A stretch of DNA of 64,000 bases, taken from Ehrlichia muris AS145. GTDB lineage: Bacteria; Pseudomonadota; Alphaproteobacteria; Rickettsiales; Anaplasmataceae. Both the position numbers and the translations under genes were made by a program. Under the pieces are notes generated by a model that did not search any database, had not been told where the DNA came from, and saw nothing but the letters and a program-made list of their open reading frames with translations. Positions 39,741 through 49,937 of this stretch are shown here, one piece after another (the stretch's first letter is position 1; every line of letters begins with the position of its first letter). The stretch lies in assembly GCF_000508225.1 (NCBI RefSeq), contig NC_023063.1, forward strand, positions 806,001 through 870,000, read 5' to 3'.

Positions 39741-40529
39741 TCATAAATAGCACAAATTCGATAATGTGATTACAATACAAAACTTACCATAATCCCAATA
39801 CAAATAATATAAGACCTACCTTATAAAAATGCTAATCCAAAATCTAGCTCTTTATTAGTATAAGAAGTTGAGAAATAGGAAACAATTTCCACATATGTAT
39901 TAATAGTTCCATACTACAAAAAGTACTAAGATTATGCAGACACTTGTCCTGCAACTATACATGTTACACCACGATACTGATAGATGATTTAAATATTATA
40001 ATTCCTTTACTTTATAAAAATGCTAATCCAAAATCTAGCTCTTTATTAGTATAAGAAGTTGAGAAATAGGAAACAATTTCCACATATGTATTAATAGTTC
40101 CATACTACAAAAAGTACTAAGATTATGCAGACACTTGTCCTGCAACTATACATGTTACACCACGATACTGATAGATATTTAAATATTATAATTCCTTTAC
40201 TTTGACCCTTAAACATAGAATTAAATCTAATAATAAAATCACTTATTACTTATTGCCTATAATCATATTACAATAGCTGCTAGAAAGCTTATTATAACAT
40301 ATTTACAACTATTTCTCATTTTATAACACCATTACTTTAATGATACTGATTATTAATGAAAACATTAATAGCCCTTTACTTAACCTCCAAACACAAGAAT
40401 AAATCTCACAATAGTATCATCTTATTACTTACTGTAATTATGAATAATCACCAGAAACATTAATAATATATTTGAAATTACCCCTAATTATTATACAGTG
40501 TAAATATATTACTTAACCAGAAATTAGTC
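39474..40529. other. Long spacer between rnpB and purL, made mostly of repeats
   Basis: This 1.06-kb region has no supported gene. It holds a faint duplication of the rnpB 3' end (to about 39740), a strong two-copy 191-bp repeat (39821-40204) and decayed partial copies to about 40450. The purL promoter must be near its right end. Confidence 0.7.
39821..40204. repeat. Tandem repeat, 191-bp unit, 2 full copies
   Basis: TTATAAAAATGCTAATCCAA starts at 39821 and 40012. The two copies are nearly identical through GATACTGATAGAT, where one copy has an extra GAT. A third, diverged partial copy (CCTTTACTTTGACCC, then TTATTACTTATTG) continues to 40260, with another trace near 40375-40440. Confidence 0.92.
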
Positions 40530-43500
40530 ATGATTATACGTATTGGCGTAGCAGACAAAGTACTACCAGAAAACTATACAAGCAATGATGTTACGGTTTA
40601 CACAATAAATGTTCAAGATAATTTAGAATCAGCAATCATTCATAAAATAGGTTCTGTGCTAACCAATCCAATAACACAACAATTCTTTGCTTTCATATAT
40701 GACAATATAGAACTGAACTATAAAGAAGTAACCACTAATACTAATTATAATCTACTTCACACTTTCAAAGCAAACTGGTCATTAGAAAGATGTTTCTTAC
40801 CTAGAGTTACTGATAACGTTGGTAATACTACTAAATGCATAATAAATGAAATGCTAGAATATAAAACAGCAGTAGATGTATTAACTTCTAAAGTTACATT
40901 TGGACAAGGACCCATACCACAAGAAGAAGACATACTTAAATTATTTAATCCGTTAATAGAGTACTGTAAATTATCTTTTGCAAAAGGAGAAGCATTTAAA
41001 GTAAGATTCTTTGGAAATAAACAGATATCAAATCTAAATAATATATATACTGACTCTTCTACATGCAACAGTATATTCCTAATCCCATATGTTAAGTATG
41101 AAGACCTTTTTCCACAAGATAAAAAACAAAACACCTATGTGACTTCTGTAGATTTAAATATTCAAGATCATGAATTAATACAAATCAGTAGACATGGAAT
41201 TAATGGTCGAGGAGCCTTAAATCTATCACTAGAAGCAATGCAGGCTATTCAGGCATACTTTAAAAAAATTCAACGTAATCCTAATGATATTGAACTTGAA
41301 ACATTAGCACAAACTTGGTCAGAACATTGTAAACATAATATTTTTTCCTCTCCTATAGATGAAATTACAGATGGGCTTTATAAGCATTACATAAAACGTG
41401 CAACATATGAAATAAACTCAGAAATATGTATATCCACATTTTCTGATAATGCAGGAGCAATAGTATTCGATGATGATTTCATTATTGCAGATAAAGTAGA
41501 AACACATAACAGTCCATCAGCACTTGATCCATTTGGAGGAGCAATTACTGGAATATTAGGAGTAAATAGAGATATAATTGGATTTGGTAAAGGAGCAAAA
41601 CCAATACTAAATGCCTACTATTTTTGCTTTTCCGAATCAGATGAAGAATTATATAGGGATAAATCTTGCACAGTCAAAACATTGTCATCCAATACAATAA
41701 TGGACGGAGTAATAAAAGGTGTAAATTCTGGTGGAAATTGCTCTGGGATACCAACAAGCTTAGGATCTGTGTACTTTGATGATAGGTTTCGTAGTAAGCC
41801 ATTAGTTTTTGTAGGATGCACTGGCATTATGCCACGCATAATTAATAACTCATTATCACATTTAAAGAGTCCCAACAATGGAGACTACATAGTTATAGCA
41901 GGAGGTAGAACAGGAAAAGATGGAATACATGGTGCTACCTTCTCATCTAACGCATTAACTGAACATAACAGCAATAGTACAGCAGTACAAATAGGAGATC
42001 CTATTACTCAAAAAAAGCTATCTGATGCAATAATTAAAGAAGCCCGAGATCTAGGTTTATACAATGCAATAACTGATAATGGAGCCGGCGGATTATCTTC
42101 TTCTGTAGGAGAAATGGGTCACAGTGGGTTCACAGTAGAACTGGATAAAGTATTACTGAAACATGACAATATGTTACCCTGGGAGATTTGGGTTTCAGAG
42201 TCTCAAGAAAGGATGACTTTTGCTGTTTCTCCTAGCAAATTTCCAACGTTTGAAAAAGTAATGAAAAAACACGATGTTGAAATTAGTATCATTGGAGAAT
42301 TCAACAACAGTAATAAGGCTGTAGTACTATATAATGGATCCATTATTATGGATATAGAAGTAGATTTTCTGCACAATGGTGTTCCGAAAACCCACTTACA
42401 AACTAGCACATGGATAAAAACCACAGAATCAATATCAATACCTCACCAAAAGTGCGATAAACCATTAGAAATTGAGTTAAACGAGATTATACAAAGAATG
42501 AACATATGTAGTAAAGAATTCATATCCTTACAATATGATCACGAAGTACAAGGCACATCTGTAATCAAACCTATTCAAGGTATAGGAAGAGTAAACGGAG
42601 ATGCAACAGTTATTAGACCAATATTATCATCAAAAAGAGGAATAGTAAAATCGCATGGATTAGGATCAAGTTACGGAGAAATAAGCACATATCACATGGC
42701 AGCCTGTGCAATAGATACTGCCATACGCAATTATGTTACAATAGGAGGAAATTTTAATCACTTAGCATTATTAGATAATTTCTGTTGGTGTGATTCAACA
42801 AATCCACAACGATTATGGCAGTTAAAAAATGCAGCTCGAGCATGTTATGACTATGCCACAGCATTTAGAACACCTTTTATTTCTGGCAAGGATAGCATGT
42901 TTAATGATTTTAAAGGATATAATAGTAAAGGAGAACAAATTAACATTTCAGCTCCACCTTCACTTTTAATTTCTACTCTTGGAATCATAGAAAACATAGA
43001 AAATGCTGTAACACTTGATGTGAAAAATCCAGGAGATTTAATATATATACTAGGTACAACTTATGATGAACTTGGAGGTTCTGAATACCAAAAATACAGC
43101 AATATAGAAAATAATAATGTACCACAAGTACATGCTGAACATGCTAAAAAATTATATACATCTTATAATAAAGCTATCAATGCAAATCTTATAGCATCAG
43201 CAATTGCAGTCAACTTAGGAGGCATGATAATAAGCCTAGTAAAATCACTTATTGGTGGACAACTTGGAGCAGAAATTAGTTTATCGTCAATACCAACATG
43301 CAATATTAAGAATAACGATTTAAAAGAAAAAGTTATTCTATTTTCAGAATCACAAAGCAGGATTTTAGTAACAATAGGGAAACACAACAAGCAAGAATTT
43401 GAATCAATATTCAAAGAAATTCCACATGCAAATATAGGTAAAATAACTTCTACAAATACCCTTATAATAGAAGATATGCATTCCATCGATTTAAAAACAC

Positions 43501-43568
43501 TTGAACACAACTACAAGAAATTCAGCAATATGAAAATACAATCATATAGAAATGTGGCACACACTTAA
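40530..43568 (+). CDS. purL: Phosphoribosylformylglycinamidine synthase, synthetase subunit (long form)
   Basis: This 1012-aa protein is the ATP-dependent part of FGAM synthase. It has the signature TWSEHCKHNIF near residue 263, ETHNSPSALDPFGGA, ITDNGAGGLSSSVGEMG and GKDSM late in the chain. Short bacterial PurL has about 740 residues, so this one has about 220-250 extra at the N-terminus. That region probably takes the place of the PurS and linker domains of large PurL. The glutaminase domain of large PurL is missing and is provided by the separate purQ at 31225, so the enzyme looks like a large PurL split at that boundary. Confidence 0.95.
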   Translation: MIIRIGVADKVLPENYTSNDVTVYTINVQDNLESAIIHKIGSVLTNPITQQFFAFIYDNIELNYKEVTTNTNYNLLHTFKANWSLERCFLPRVTDNVGNTTKCIINEMLEYKTAVDVLTSKVTFGQGPIPQEEDILKLFNPLIEYCKLSFAKGEAFKVRFFGNKQISNLNNIYTDSSTCNSIFLIPYVKYEDLFPQDKKQNTYVTSVDLNIQDHELIQISRHGINGRGALNLSLEAMQAIQAYFKKIQRNPNDIELETLAQTWSEHCKHNIFSSPIDEITDGLYKHYIKRATYEINSEICISTFSDNAGAIVFDDDFIIADKVETHNSPSALDPFGGAITGILGVNRDIIGFGKGAKPILNAYYFCFSESDEELYRDKSCTVKTLSSNTIMDGVIKGVNSGGNCSGIPTSLGSVYFDDRFRSKPLVFVGCTGIMPRIINNSLSHLKSPNNGDYIVIAGGRTGKDGIHGATFSSNALTEHNSNSTAVQIGDPITQKKLSDAIIKEARDLGLYNAITDNGAGGLSSSVGEMGHSGFTVELDKVLLKHDNMLPWEIWVSESQERMTFAVSPSKFPTFEKVMKKHDVEISIIGEFNNSNKAVVLYNGSIIMDIEVDFLHNGVPKTHLQTSTWIKTTESISIPHQKCDKPLEIELNEIIQRMNICSKEFISLQYDHEVQGTSVIKPIQGIGRVNGDATVIRPILSSKRGIVKSHGLGSSYGEISTYHMAACAIDTAIRNYVTIGGNFNHLALLDNFCWCDSTNPQRLWQLKNAARACYDYATAFRTPFISGKDSMFNDFKGYNSKGEQINISAPPSLLISTLGIIENIENAVTLDVKNPGDLIYILGTTYDELGGSEYQKYSNIENNNVPQVHAEHAKKLYTSYNKAINANLIASAIAVNLGGMIISLVKSLIGGQLGAEISLSSIPTCNIKNNDLKEKVILFSESQSRILVTIGKHNKQEFESIFKEIPHANIGKITSTNTLIIEDMHSIDLKTLEHNYKKFSNMKIQSYRNVAHT

Positions 43569-44339
43569 TATATTACACAGTTAAAATAGCTCTATAAAAA
43601 AACATAACAATGTAAGCATCTTATAAAATAACCATATATCAAATTTAACTTTACTATTTATATATAAACTGTAAGTATACAAAACAAAATAAAGAGTGAA
43701 CAATCAACAAAGAAAAAAATCCCCTTTATGTAAATATAACAAATCAACGTTAGCCAGTAATAAAGTCATGTTATATATGATAGAATACAATAAAAACGAC
43801 ATCTATTCGTGCTCAGCCTTATTCATATTTACATACAGTACTTCGATATACTAATCAATACATAAAAAACCAATAGAACCAATCATGTTACCATAGTAAC
43901 CCATAGTTCTGAGTCTAATAACACTTCGATACACTAATTAACACATCAAAAAACTATCTATAGCGCAACACACAAATCACATAATAGAACCAATCATGTT
44001 ATCATAAATAACCCATAGTTCTGAGTCTAATAACACTTCGATACATTATTAATACATAAAAAAACTATCTATAGCGCAACACACAAATAACATAATAGAA
44101 CCAATTATGTTACCATAGTAACCCATAGTTCTGAATCTAATAACACTTCGATACATTATTAATACATAAAAAAACTATCTATAGCGCAACACATGCTAAA
44201 CAGCACAGGTCAAATAATAATAAAAACCCCCTTAAGAATATCATCATGATATCCTACAAGTTCACATAATACACAACACAAAAGAATTGAAATAATCTTC
44301 AAAACAAAATATACTGCCTCCTTTAAGCTAACAAAGAAA
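43569..44339. other. Spacer between purL and folK with a tandem array
   Basis: A 771-bp spacer; the 111-bp repeat array (43840-44195) fills nearly half. The rest is AT-rich with no supported gene; a 73-codon minus-strand frame overlapping the folK start has no support. Confidence 0.65.
43840..44195. repeat. Tandem repeat, 111-bp unit, about 3 copies
   Basis: GAACCAAT-ATGTTA begins at 43876, 43987 and 44098, exactly 111 bp apart. Each unit contains CCCATAGTTCTGA, TAACACTTCGATACA and ACTATCTATAGCGCAACACA. A partial copy precedes the first (about 43840). Confidence 0.92.
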
Positions 44340-44855
44340 ATGTATAATCTGCCCAGTAACGATGTTGTGATTCTAGCATTAGGAAGTAACTGCAGTAACA
44401 TGTTAGCATACATTAAATCCGCAATTAACATGTTACCTTTACATAATAAGCATTATTCCTATCTTTATAAAACTCCAGCCTTACTACCAAAAAATGCACC
44501 AGATCATTGGAATACCCCTTATTTAAATATGGTAATATCAGGATATACATGTTTATCTCCACACTCCATGTTAGAAAGGATAAAATCCATAGAAAGAAAG
44601 CTTGGTAGAACTAATCATGAACATTGGGCACCTAGAACTATAGATATTGATATCATATTGTGGGGAAATAAAATGTTGGATACTAGAATTTTATCTATAC
44701 CTCATAAACAAATGCATTGTAGAGATTTTGTTCTCGTACCACTATGTGACATTTATGCACGATTCCCTCATCCAATATTCAAAGTGTCAATATATGAAAT
44801 GCTTACAAAGCTAAATAGTATCAACTTAATCAAACAAAACTCACATATATTGTGA
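44340..44855 (+). CDS. folK: 2-amino-4-hydroxy-6-hydroxymethyldihydropteridine pyrophosphokinase
   Basis: This 171-aa HPPK activates the pterin for FolP in folate synthesis. It has the opening VILALGSNCSNM, the YKTPALLPKNAPDHWNTPYLN loop (Y-x-T-P pattern), RKLGRTNHEHWAPR and the ATP/Mg site RTIDIDIILWG (about 99-109), followed by IPHKQMHCRDFVLVPLCDI. Length matches the family. It supplies the pyrophosphate substrate for the folP products at 5222-7080. Its last codons appear in decayed form in the spacer downstream. Confidence 0.95.
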   Translation: MYNLPSNDVVILALGSNCSNMLAYIKSAINMLPLHNKHYSYLYKTPALLPKNAPDHWNTPYLNMVISGYTCLSPHSMLERIKSIERKLGRTNHEHWAPRTIDIDIILWGNKMLDTRILSIPHKQMHCRDFVLVPLCDIYARFPHPIFKVSIYEMLTKLNSINLIKQNSHIL

Positions 44856-45175
44856 AGACTCTCTTATACAAGATAAAAAAGATGATTGTTAGGTATATTA
44901 ATAGTATAGCATTAAAAATAGAAATCTCTCACATAGAATCAATCTTACAAATAAAAATCCACTTATGTCTAGCAGTATATCACTCATTATAGTTGAATAG
45001 TTAATACCAAAAAAACATTCTAACTTTTTTTATATAATATAAATAACAATAAGATATCCCTAAGTATATTGATAGTATAGAATTACAAAACATATGTATT
45101 TCTAATTCTAAATAGTATCAATTTTAAAAACAGAATTTACATATCTCTAGCAGCATACAATTAATTTTAAAGGGT
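44810..45175. repeat. Decayed tandem copies of the folK 3' end
   Basis: The folK tail CTAAATAGTATCAACTTAAT (44813) resembles ACATAGAATCAATCTTACAA (44931) and CTAAATAGTATCAATTTTAA (45109). Between them AAGTATATTGATAGTATAG (about 45062) matches AGGTATATTAATAGTATAG (about 44891), and ATGTCTAGCAGTATA matches ATCTCTAGCAGCATA. The unit is about 170 bp and heavily mutated. Confidence 0.6.
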
Positions 45176-45502
45176 TTTCATATAACATTAAGTATACTAC
45201 CATAACTTAAATTAACACCTACAGCAAGCATAGCACATTATAAAGTAAATAAATTAATAAAAAATTTATTAGATTTAGATAATTAAAAAATACTCTATTA
45301 CTTACCTTCAATTACACCCTATCATAACCATATAAACACTTTATAAATATAGAATAACCATCAATACCATACTAATGAATGTGATATTCACTTTTTAACA
45401 AAATCTAGATTTATTTGACTATGCATACCACTTATAAATTCATTAACTGCAGCACTTCTGCTCCTATATAATAATAAGTAAAAATAATATATAAAATTAT
45501 AA
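44856..45502. other. Spacer after folK with decayed repeats
   Basis: A 647-bp convergent spacer. Decayed copies of a unit related to the folK end lie at 44885-45175. The remainder is AT-rich with no gene or RNA recognised. Confidence 0.6.
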
Positions 45503-45758
45503 TGCTTATTTATTTTTTATCACAAAATGCTATACACTGTTTATAGGTGATTATTTTTCCGCCACAGCTAGAAAAACATAAATCATAATCACTTCGACAT
45601 AACCTATCACACTTATCATTCTGACATAAAATGCTTATTTATTTTTTATCACAAAATGCTATACACTGTTTATAGGTGATTATTTTTCCGCCACAGCTAG
45701 AAAAACATAAATCATAATCACTTCGACATAACCTATCACACTTATCATTCTGACATAA
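45503..45758. repeat. Perfect 128-bp tandem duplication of a gene's 3' end
   Basis: Positions 45503-45630 and 45631-45758 are identical by eye. The second copy contains the last 40 codons of the Cys-rich lipoprotein gene (stop at 45639); the first lies just beyond its stop. The lack of mismatches shows the duplication is recent. Confidence 0.95.
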
Positions 45759-46253
45759 ACTGACAGGATGTTGTGTTTCTATTATAGGGCTTTTATTTAT
45801 TCCATACATATTTGAAACAAAGTTATCATATCCATTATAACGATCAAAACTTTGCTCAGTATTACACATGTCCATATAGATATCACATTGAGTCTTACAT
45901 GCAATATTATTGGAGCAAGATTCTTTGCATTTTAAGTTTTTACTCTCACATGAGTTATTATCACTCTGCTTCGGTTTACTATTTCCACTTTCATTATTAT
46001 TTACTATATTAATGCGTGGTTGAGAACGTTCTTGAGCACTTATCATTTTTTCAGTTAATTTACAATTAGTAACATTAACTTGACATTGTCTATAGCAATC
46101 ATTTCTCACATAAGCACATTTTACTACACAAGCCTTCCCAGATTCACTTTCTGGACTTTTATATTCTATTTTAGTACCATAAATAGGACTGCAAGAGGCT
46201 TGTAGTATCAATAAAAATAATATTGCACCTGGTATTTTCATAGATGAAACCAT
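45639..46253 (-). CDS. Cysteine-rich lipoprotein with repeated CX3C motifs
   Basis: I do not recognise this 204-aa protein. A signal peptide ends at lipobox LQASC (Cys21), indicating a lipoprotein. The mature part has three Cys blocks: C-x3-C-x6-C-x3-C-x6-C (CVVKCAYVRNDCYRQC...), C-x3-C-x5-C-x3-C-x6-C (CKESCSNNIACKTQC...) and C-x3-C-x6-C-x3-C then C-x3-C (CDRLCRSDYDLCFSSC... and CIAFC). Ser/Asn-rich linkers separate the blocks. The twin CX3C pattern suggests disulfide-stapled helical hairpins. An ATG at 46241 (MKIPGAIL) is an equally good start. The last 40 codons lie in a perfect 128-bp duplication. Confidence 0.85.
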   Translation of the reverse strand: MVSSMKIPGAILFLLILQASCSPIYGTKIEYKSPESESGKACVVKCAYVRNDCYRQCQVNVTNCKLTEKMISAQERSQPRINIVNNNESGNSKPKQSDNNSCESKNLKCKESCSNNIACKTQCDIYMDMCNTEQSFDRYNGYDNFVSNMYGINKSPIIETQHPVSLCQNDKCDRLCRSDYDLCFSSCGGKIITYKQCIAFCDKK

Positions 46254-46302
46254 TATTACACTTTTGTAAAAATATACACAACATTACTAATAATCTAATT
46301 AA

Positions 46303-47610
46303 CTATGCATTACTTAATAAATTTATTCTTAAATCATGCATGCGTTCTAAATGAACACTATCCTTTGGTAAATATTTTTTTGCTAAACCAAAGTATTTAT
46401 CAAAATCTTTTTTATTATTCTCAAAAAAAGACTTACTTGCCAATGAAAAATATGACATTCCTAAATCCCCTGTCTTACCATAAGCTATAGCCAATTGCTT
46501 CCAAGCAAAAATATTATCCGGTTCCTGATATGTAACCTGCTCCAAATAATTTACTGCTTCTTCTTGATCATATAATAACAAAGCCTGTGATGTTTCAAGT
46601 TTTATCAAAACATCATCAAAAGAAAACTTAAGTGCTAATTTATAATTTTCCACAGATTTTTCAATGTCACCTGCCTTATATAAAATTTGTGCTTTTAACT
46701 CATAAAGATAAGGATCTTCTGGAGATTGTAATATTAAACTGTCAAGTTTTTCTAAAGCCTTTAAAACATCAGATTGCTTGTAAAAAATAATAGATTGCAC
46801 ATATGGAGATAACTGACTTATATCATTTTTCTCATTGACTAAACGTTCTATTGGATTAAAAAATGCATTAATTTTTTCTACTACTCGCCTGAATTTATGT
46901 ATATCTTCATCAGAAAAACCATTAACTTTATTACGATTGCGATAATTTTGCATCTGTAATAATCTGTCATAACTAAGAGGATGTGATAATAAATATTGAT
47001 CAATACTTCCTCTATATTGTGTTTCTAATGAATAAAAATGCTTGAACATTTTAATTAATCCATCATTGCTATATCCAGCTTCATCTAGATATCGCAATGC
47101 ACATTGATCCGCAGATGCCTCCTGTAGACGACTATAAAGAAAAAACATTCTTTTACTAATATCACTAGTAGCAAGAGCTATTGCTTGACCCATATCGGGA
47201 TTTACTGCAACTGCAGTAATAATACCTAAAACATACCCTATCCCAGACAAAATCATAGAATTTTGTATTTTATTTTTACGAAATAACACATGTTTCTGAG
47301 ATATATGCCCAACCTCATGAGCTAAGACCCCAATTAGCACACTAGGATCCTCTGAAAACTGAAACAACCCATAATTCAAAAATACATCATGATTATTTCC
47401 ATCAACATAAGCATTTACCACTTTATCATTAACAATAAAAACTCTAACAGTCTCAGGATTAATCTTAGCTGCAGTAAATATTGGAAACGCTATCTTCTTT
47501 ATTACAGACTCAACTTCACTATCTCTAAATATCATATAACCATCTTGACAAAATGACATATTGCCATAAAGCAAAATAATTAAAGATAATATTAAGCTTC
47601 TAATATTCAT
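46303..47610 (-). CDS. Periplasmic M48 metalloprotease with TPR repeats (BepA-like)
   Basis: This 435-aa protein has a signal peptide (to about residue 22) and an M48 peptidase domain with the zinc motif HEVGH (98-102) and the downstream EASADQ Glu ligand. Its C-terminal half is helical with TPR-like units (about 275-400, for example DPYLYELKAQILYKAGDIEK). This layout matches BepA/YfgC, which degrades or assists outer-membrane proteins stalled at the BAM complex. It is 50 bp from the lipoprotein gene on the same strand; they may be co-transcribed. Confidence 0.92.
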   Translation of the reverse strand: MNIRSLILSLIILLYGNMSFCQDGYMIFRDSEVESVIKKIAFPIFTAAKINPETVRVFIVNDKVVNAYVDGNNHDVFLNYGLFQFSEDPSVLIGVLAHEVGHISQKHVLFRKNKIQNSMILSGIGYVLGIITAVAVNPDMGQAIALATSDISKRMFFLYSRLQEASADQCALRYLDEAGYSNDGLIKMFKHFYSLETQYRGSIDQYLLSHPLSYDRLLQMQNYRNRNKVNGFSDEDIHKFRRVVEKINAFFNPIERLVNEKNDISQLSPYVQSIIFYKQSDVLKALEKLDSLILQSPEDPYLYELKAQILYKAGDIEKSVENYKLALKFSFDDVLIKLETSQALLLYDQEEAVNYLEQVTYQEPDNIFAWKQLAIAYGKTGDLGMSYFSLASKSFFENNKKDFDKYFGLAKKYLPKDSVHLERMHDLRINLLSNA

Positions 47611-47820
47611 AAGTTAACCAACGTCCATAGTTTCATTGAAATATATTATACATATTGTAGATAACCTTCTAAGAAAATTAATGATTTACTATATATACCT
47701 GCAACTGTTAATAATATATATAGTTTTACCATAAACACATCTCTTTTGATGCTTTTTAACTGTTTATATTACGTACAATATGTAATACAATAAAACCTAG
47801 CATGTAAAAAACGAGGTAAA

Positions 47821-48180
47821 ATGAGTCTCAGTCCTGACAAACTATTTAGTTCTCCAGAAGAACTGAAAAACCTTATAATATTCATTCTTGATAAACATAA
47901 AGCTAGCAATATTGTTACAATTAATATCAGCAGTAAAAGTAACTTAGCAGAATATTTAATAATTGCTTCAGGCGAATCAAGTTATCATGTAAAATCTTTA
48001 GCTGAAAGAATTAGGAAAGAAATCAAACCATATAAAAAGCTCTCTATTGAAGGGCTAAAAGATGGTAACTGGGTAGTATTAAGCTGCTACAATATATTAG
48101 TACATATTTTCAGACCAGAAGTAAGAGAATATTATCAACTCGAAAACCTATGGAATTCTCAGTTAGATGAAGAAAATTAA
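47821..48180 (+). CDS. rsfS: Ribosomal silencing factor RsfS (Iojap)
   Basis: This 119-aa protein binds ribosomal protein uL14 and blocks subunit joining in starvation. It has the family pattern NLAEYLIIASGESSYHVKSLAERI and GLKDGNWVVLSCYNILVHIFRPEVREYYQLENLW. Start ATG follows a GAGGT ribosome site. Length is typical. Confidence 0.95.
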   Translation: MSLSPDKLFSSPEELKNLIIFILDKHKASNIVTINISSKSNLAEYLIIASGESSYHVKSLAERIRKEIKPYKKLSIEGLKDGNWVVLSCYNILVHIFRPEVREYYQLENLWNSQLDEEN

Positions 48181-48840
48181 AAAATTTTTTTAAGCAATAT
48201 ACACAATATTCTTATTACAATTAAATGTGACATAAGTTTCATGGGACTAATACACAAAGTTTATTACATCTTTTAGCTTATACTAGATCGATTTACCTAA
48301 AGGAGTTAGCCACAGTCTAATTCCTCACTCAGTCTATATAAAAAATCCTAAAATTTATTATACAGAATACAACATAGAAATTCATTATACATCTTGGCAT
48401 TTCAAAGTGATTTACTATAAACAATTAACTATATCCTGCTCTTATCAACTTACAAAAAACCTATTAGATAAATCCAACACATAGACTCATTACATTCCTT
48501 AGCATTACAATTGACTTGATACAAATAACTAACTACAGTTAAACTTTCAATCCAATATTGTTCTTACATAAATATTTAAAAATTATTACATAATTAAAAA
48601 CATATAACTAGTTTAATACAAACTAGAACATAATTAGTATATTCTCAAAAATTTGGAATATTCATGTACACAAAATATTTATTGTGTAAAAAAGACACTG
48701 AAATTCGTTTGCAACTAAAATATCCTATGAAGAATTCATTAACTACAAATCATGAATAAAAACAATAAAGAAAAATTTTTATATAAATAGTACAGCAAAC
48801 AGATTTTAATTCAGTGTTTAATTGATAAAACGAGAAAAAC
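48181..48840. other. Spacer with three decayed repeats
   Basis: This 660-bp spacer has no supported gene. Loosely similar segments begin at about 48250, 48371 and 48478 (ACA-A-A-TTCATTACAT-CTTAGCAT pattern), suggesting an old minisatellite of about 115 bp. Confidence 0.5.
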
Positions 48841-49725
48841 ATGAATCACTTTGTGGTTGCAAGAAGATCTGACGATTCTGTAATATCAGTACAACAAAAT
48901 AACACTTTGCAAAATTTAACAATTTCTAATCTGAATAAAGCAGCAGAAACACTTTTAGATTACACAGCAGAAGAACTTTCTAATAAGCCATTATCAACTA
49001 TATTACATAAAAACATTGTAGATAACATAGATAGCTATTTAGAATACACAAGTGATGGAACTGATTTATTTGACATTTTATCCAAAACACGTAACTGTTC
49101 TTTTATTGGAAGAAATAATAAAATAATCCCAGTAATACAAAAAGTCTTTCGAACTACAGCTGCCAATCAAAATATAATAAATTATGAGATTTTAGTACGA
49201 GATGCTAGTATATCACAAAAGCTTGATATATTTAGGCAATCCATAATTTCTAATAAAAAATATAGCATGCATTCAGTTTTTAATATAATGGATGAAGTAT
49301 CTACAAAAACAGAAATAAAGATCGTATTAGACTTCCTTCATAAACACAATAAACACGCTATCATAAGTATGATGCAACTAGATCCACCATATAATAAGTC
49401 TAATATAGACACTTTAACACAACACACTATCAACTTGTTACATAAAAACGTTAGAGAAAGTGATATAATTGGGTACATAGGAGATTACAAGATCATTTTT
49501 ATCTTATTAGGATGTAAATCTGAACATGCATATTCAGCAATATCCAGAATACACAAAAACATTAATAATAATCTTCAAAATTTCCATGCAAAGGCTTCAA
49601 TAGGTTATGCTCAAATGCATAACGAAATTGACACAGAACAAATTTTAACAAACATAAGTAACATATTATTCATTGCTCAACAAGAAGCAGCTGGAGGTAC
49701 AATCAAAAGTACTAACATTCCATAA
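48841..49725 (+). CDS. PAS domain plus degenerate GGDEF-like domain protein
   Basis: This 294-aa soluble protein has an N-terminal PAS-like domain (about residues 15-125; TISNLNKAAETLLDYTAEEL is the classic N-A-A-E-x-L-x-G-Y pattern). A C-terminal region (about 140-290) follows the secondary structure of diguanylate cyclases. The segment ESDIIGYIGDYKIIFILLG (about 206-224) aligns with the RxSDxxxRxGGDEFxxLLP core, but the GGDEF signature reads IGDYK. It is therefore unlikely to make c-di-GMP; it may bind a ligand or dimerise with a true cyclase (PleD in Ehrlichia). It has no membrane segment or receiver domain. Confidence 0.75.
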   Translation: MNHFVVARRSDDSVISVQQNNTLQNLTISNLNKAAETLLDYTAEELSNKPLSTILHKNIVDNIDSYLEYTSDGTDLFDILSKTRNCSFIGRNNKIIPVIQKVFRTTAANQNIINYEILVRDASISQKLDIFRQSIISNKKYSMHSVFNIMDEVSTKTEIKIVLDFLHKHNKHAIISMMQLDPPYNKSNIDTLTQHTINLLHKNVRESDIIGYIGDYKIIFILLGCKSEHAYSAISRIHKNINNNLQNFHAKASIGYAQMHNEIDTEQILTNISNILFIAQQEAAGGTIKSTNIP

Positions 49726-49937
49726 AAAAACCTACTAAATTTTCATTTAATACTCTTCCTCAGTAATTTTTTATATTTTAGTAGTACCTGATTAATTATC
49801 AAACACACATTGCTCTTTAACAATAAGAGATAACTTTCAGAATATTGTTTATATTTAACAAATTACTACAACCTATGCAGTACATATACATAGCACTGCA
49901 TATAAATAAATTAACTTATAATAGTAAATTCTTCATA

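Noticed and set aside
44210-44431. 73-codon minus-strand frame overlapping the folK start
   Set aside because: It is antisense to folK codons at one end and extends into repeat-flanking spacer; no domain or ribosome site.
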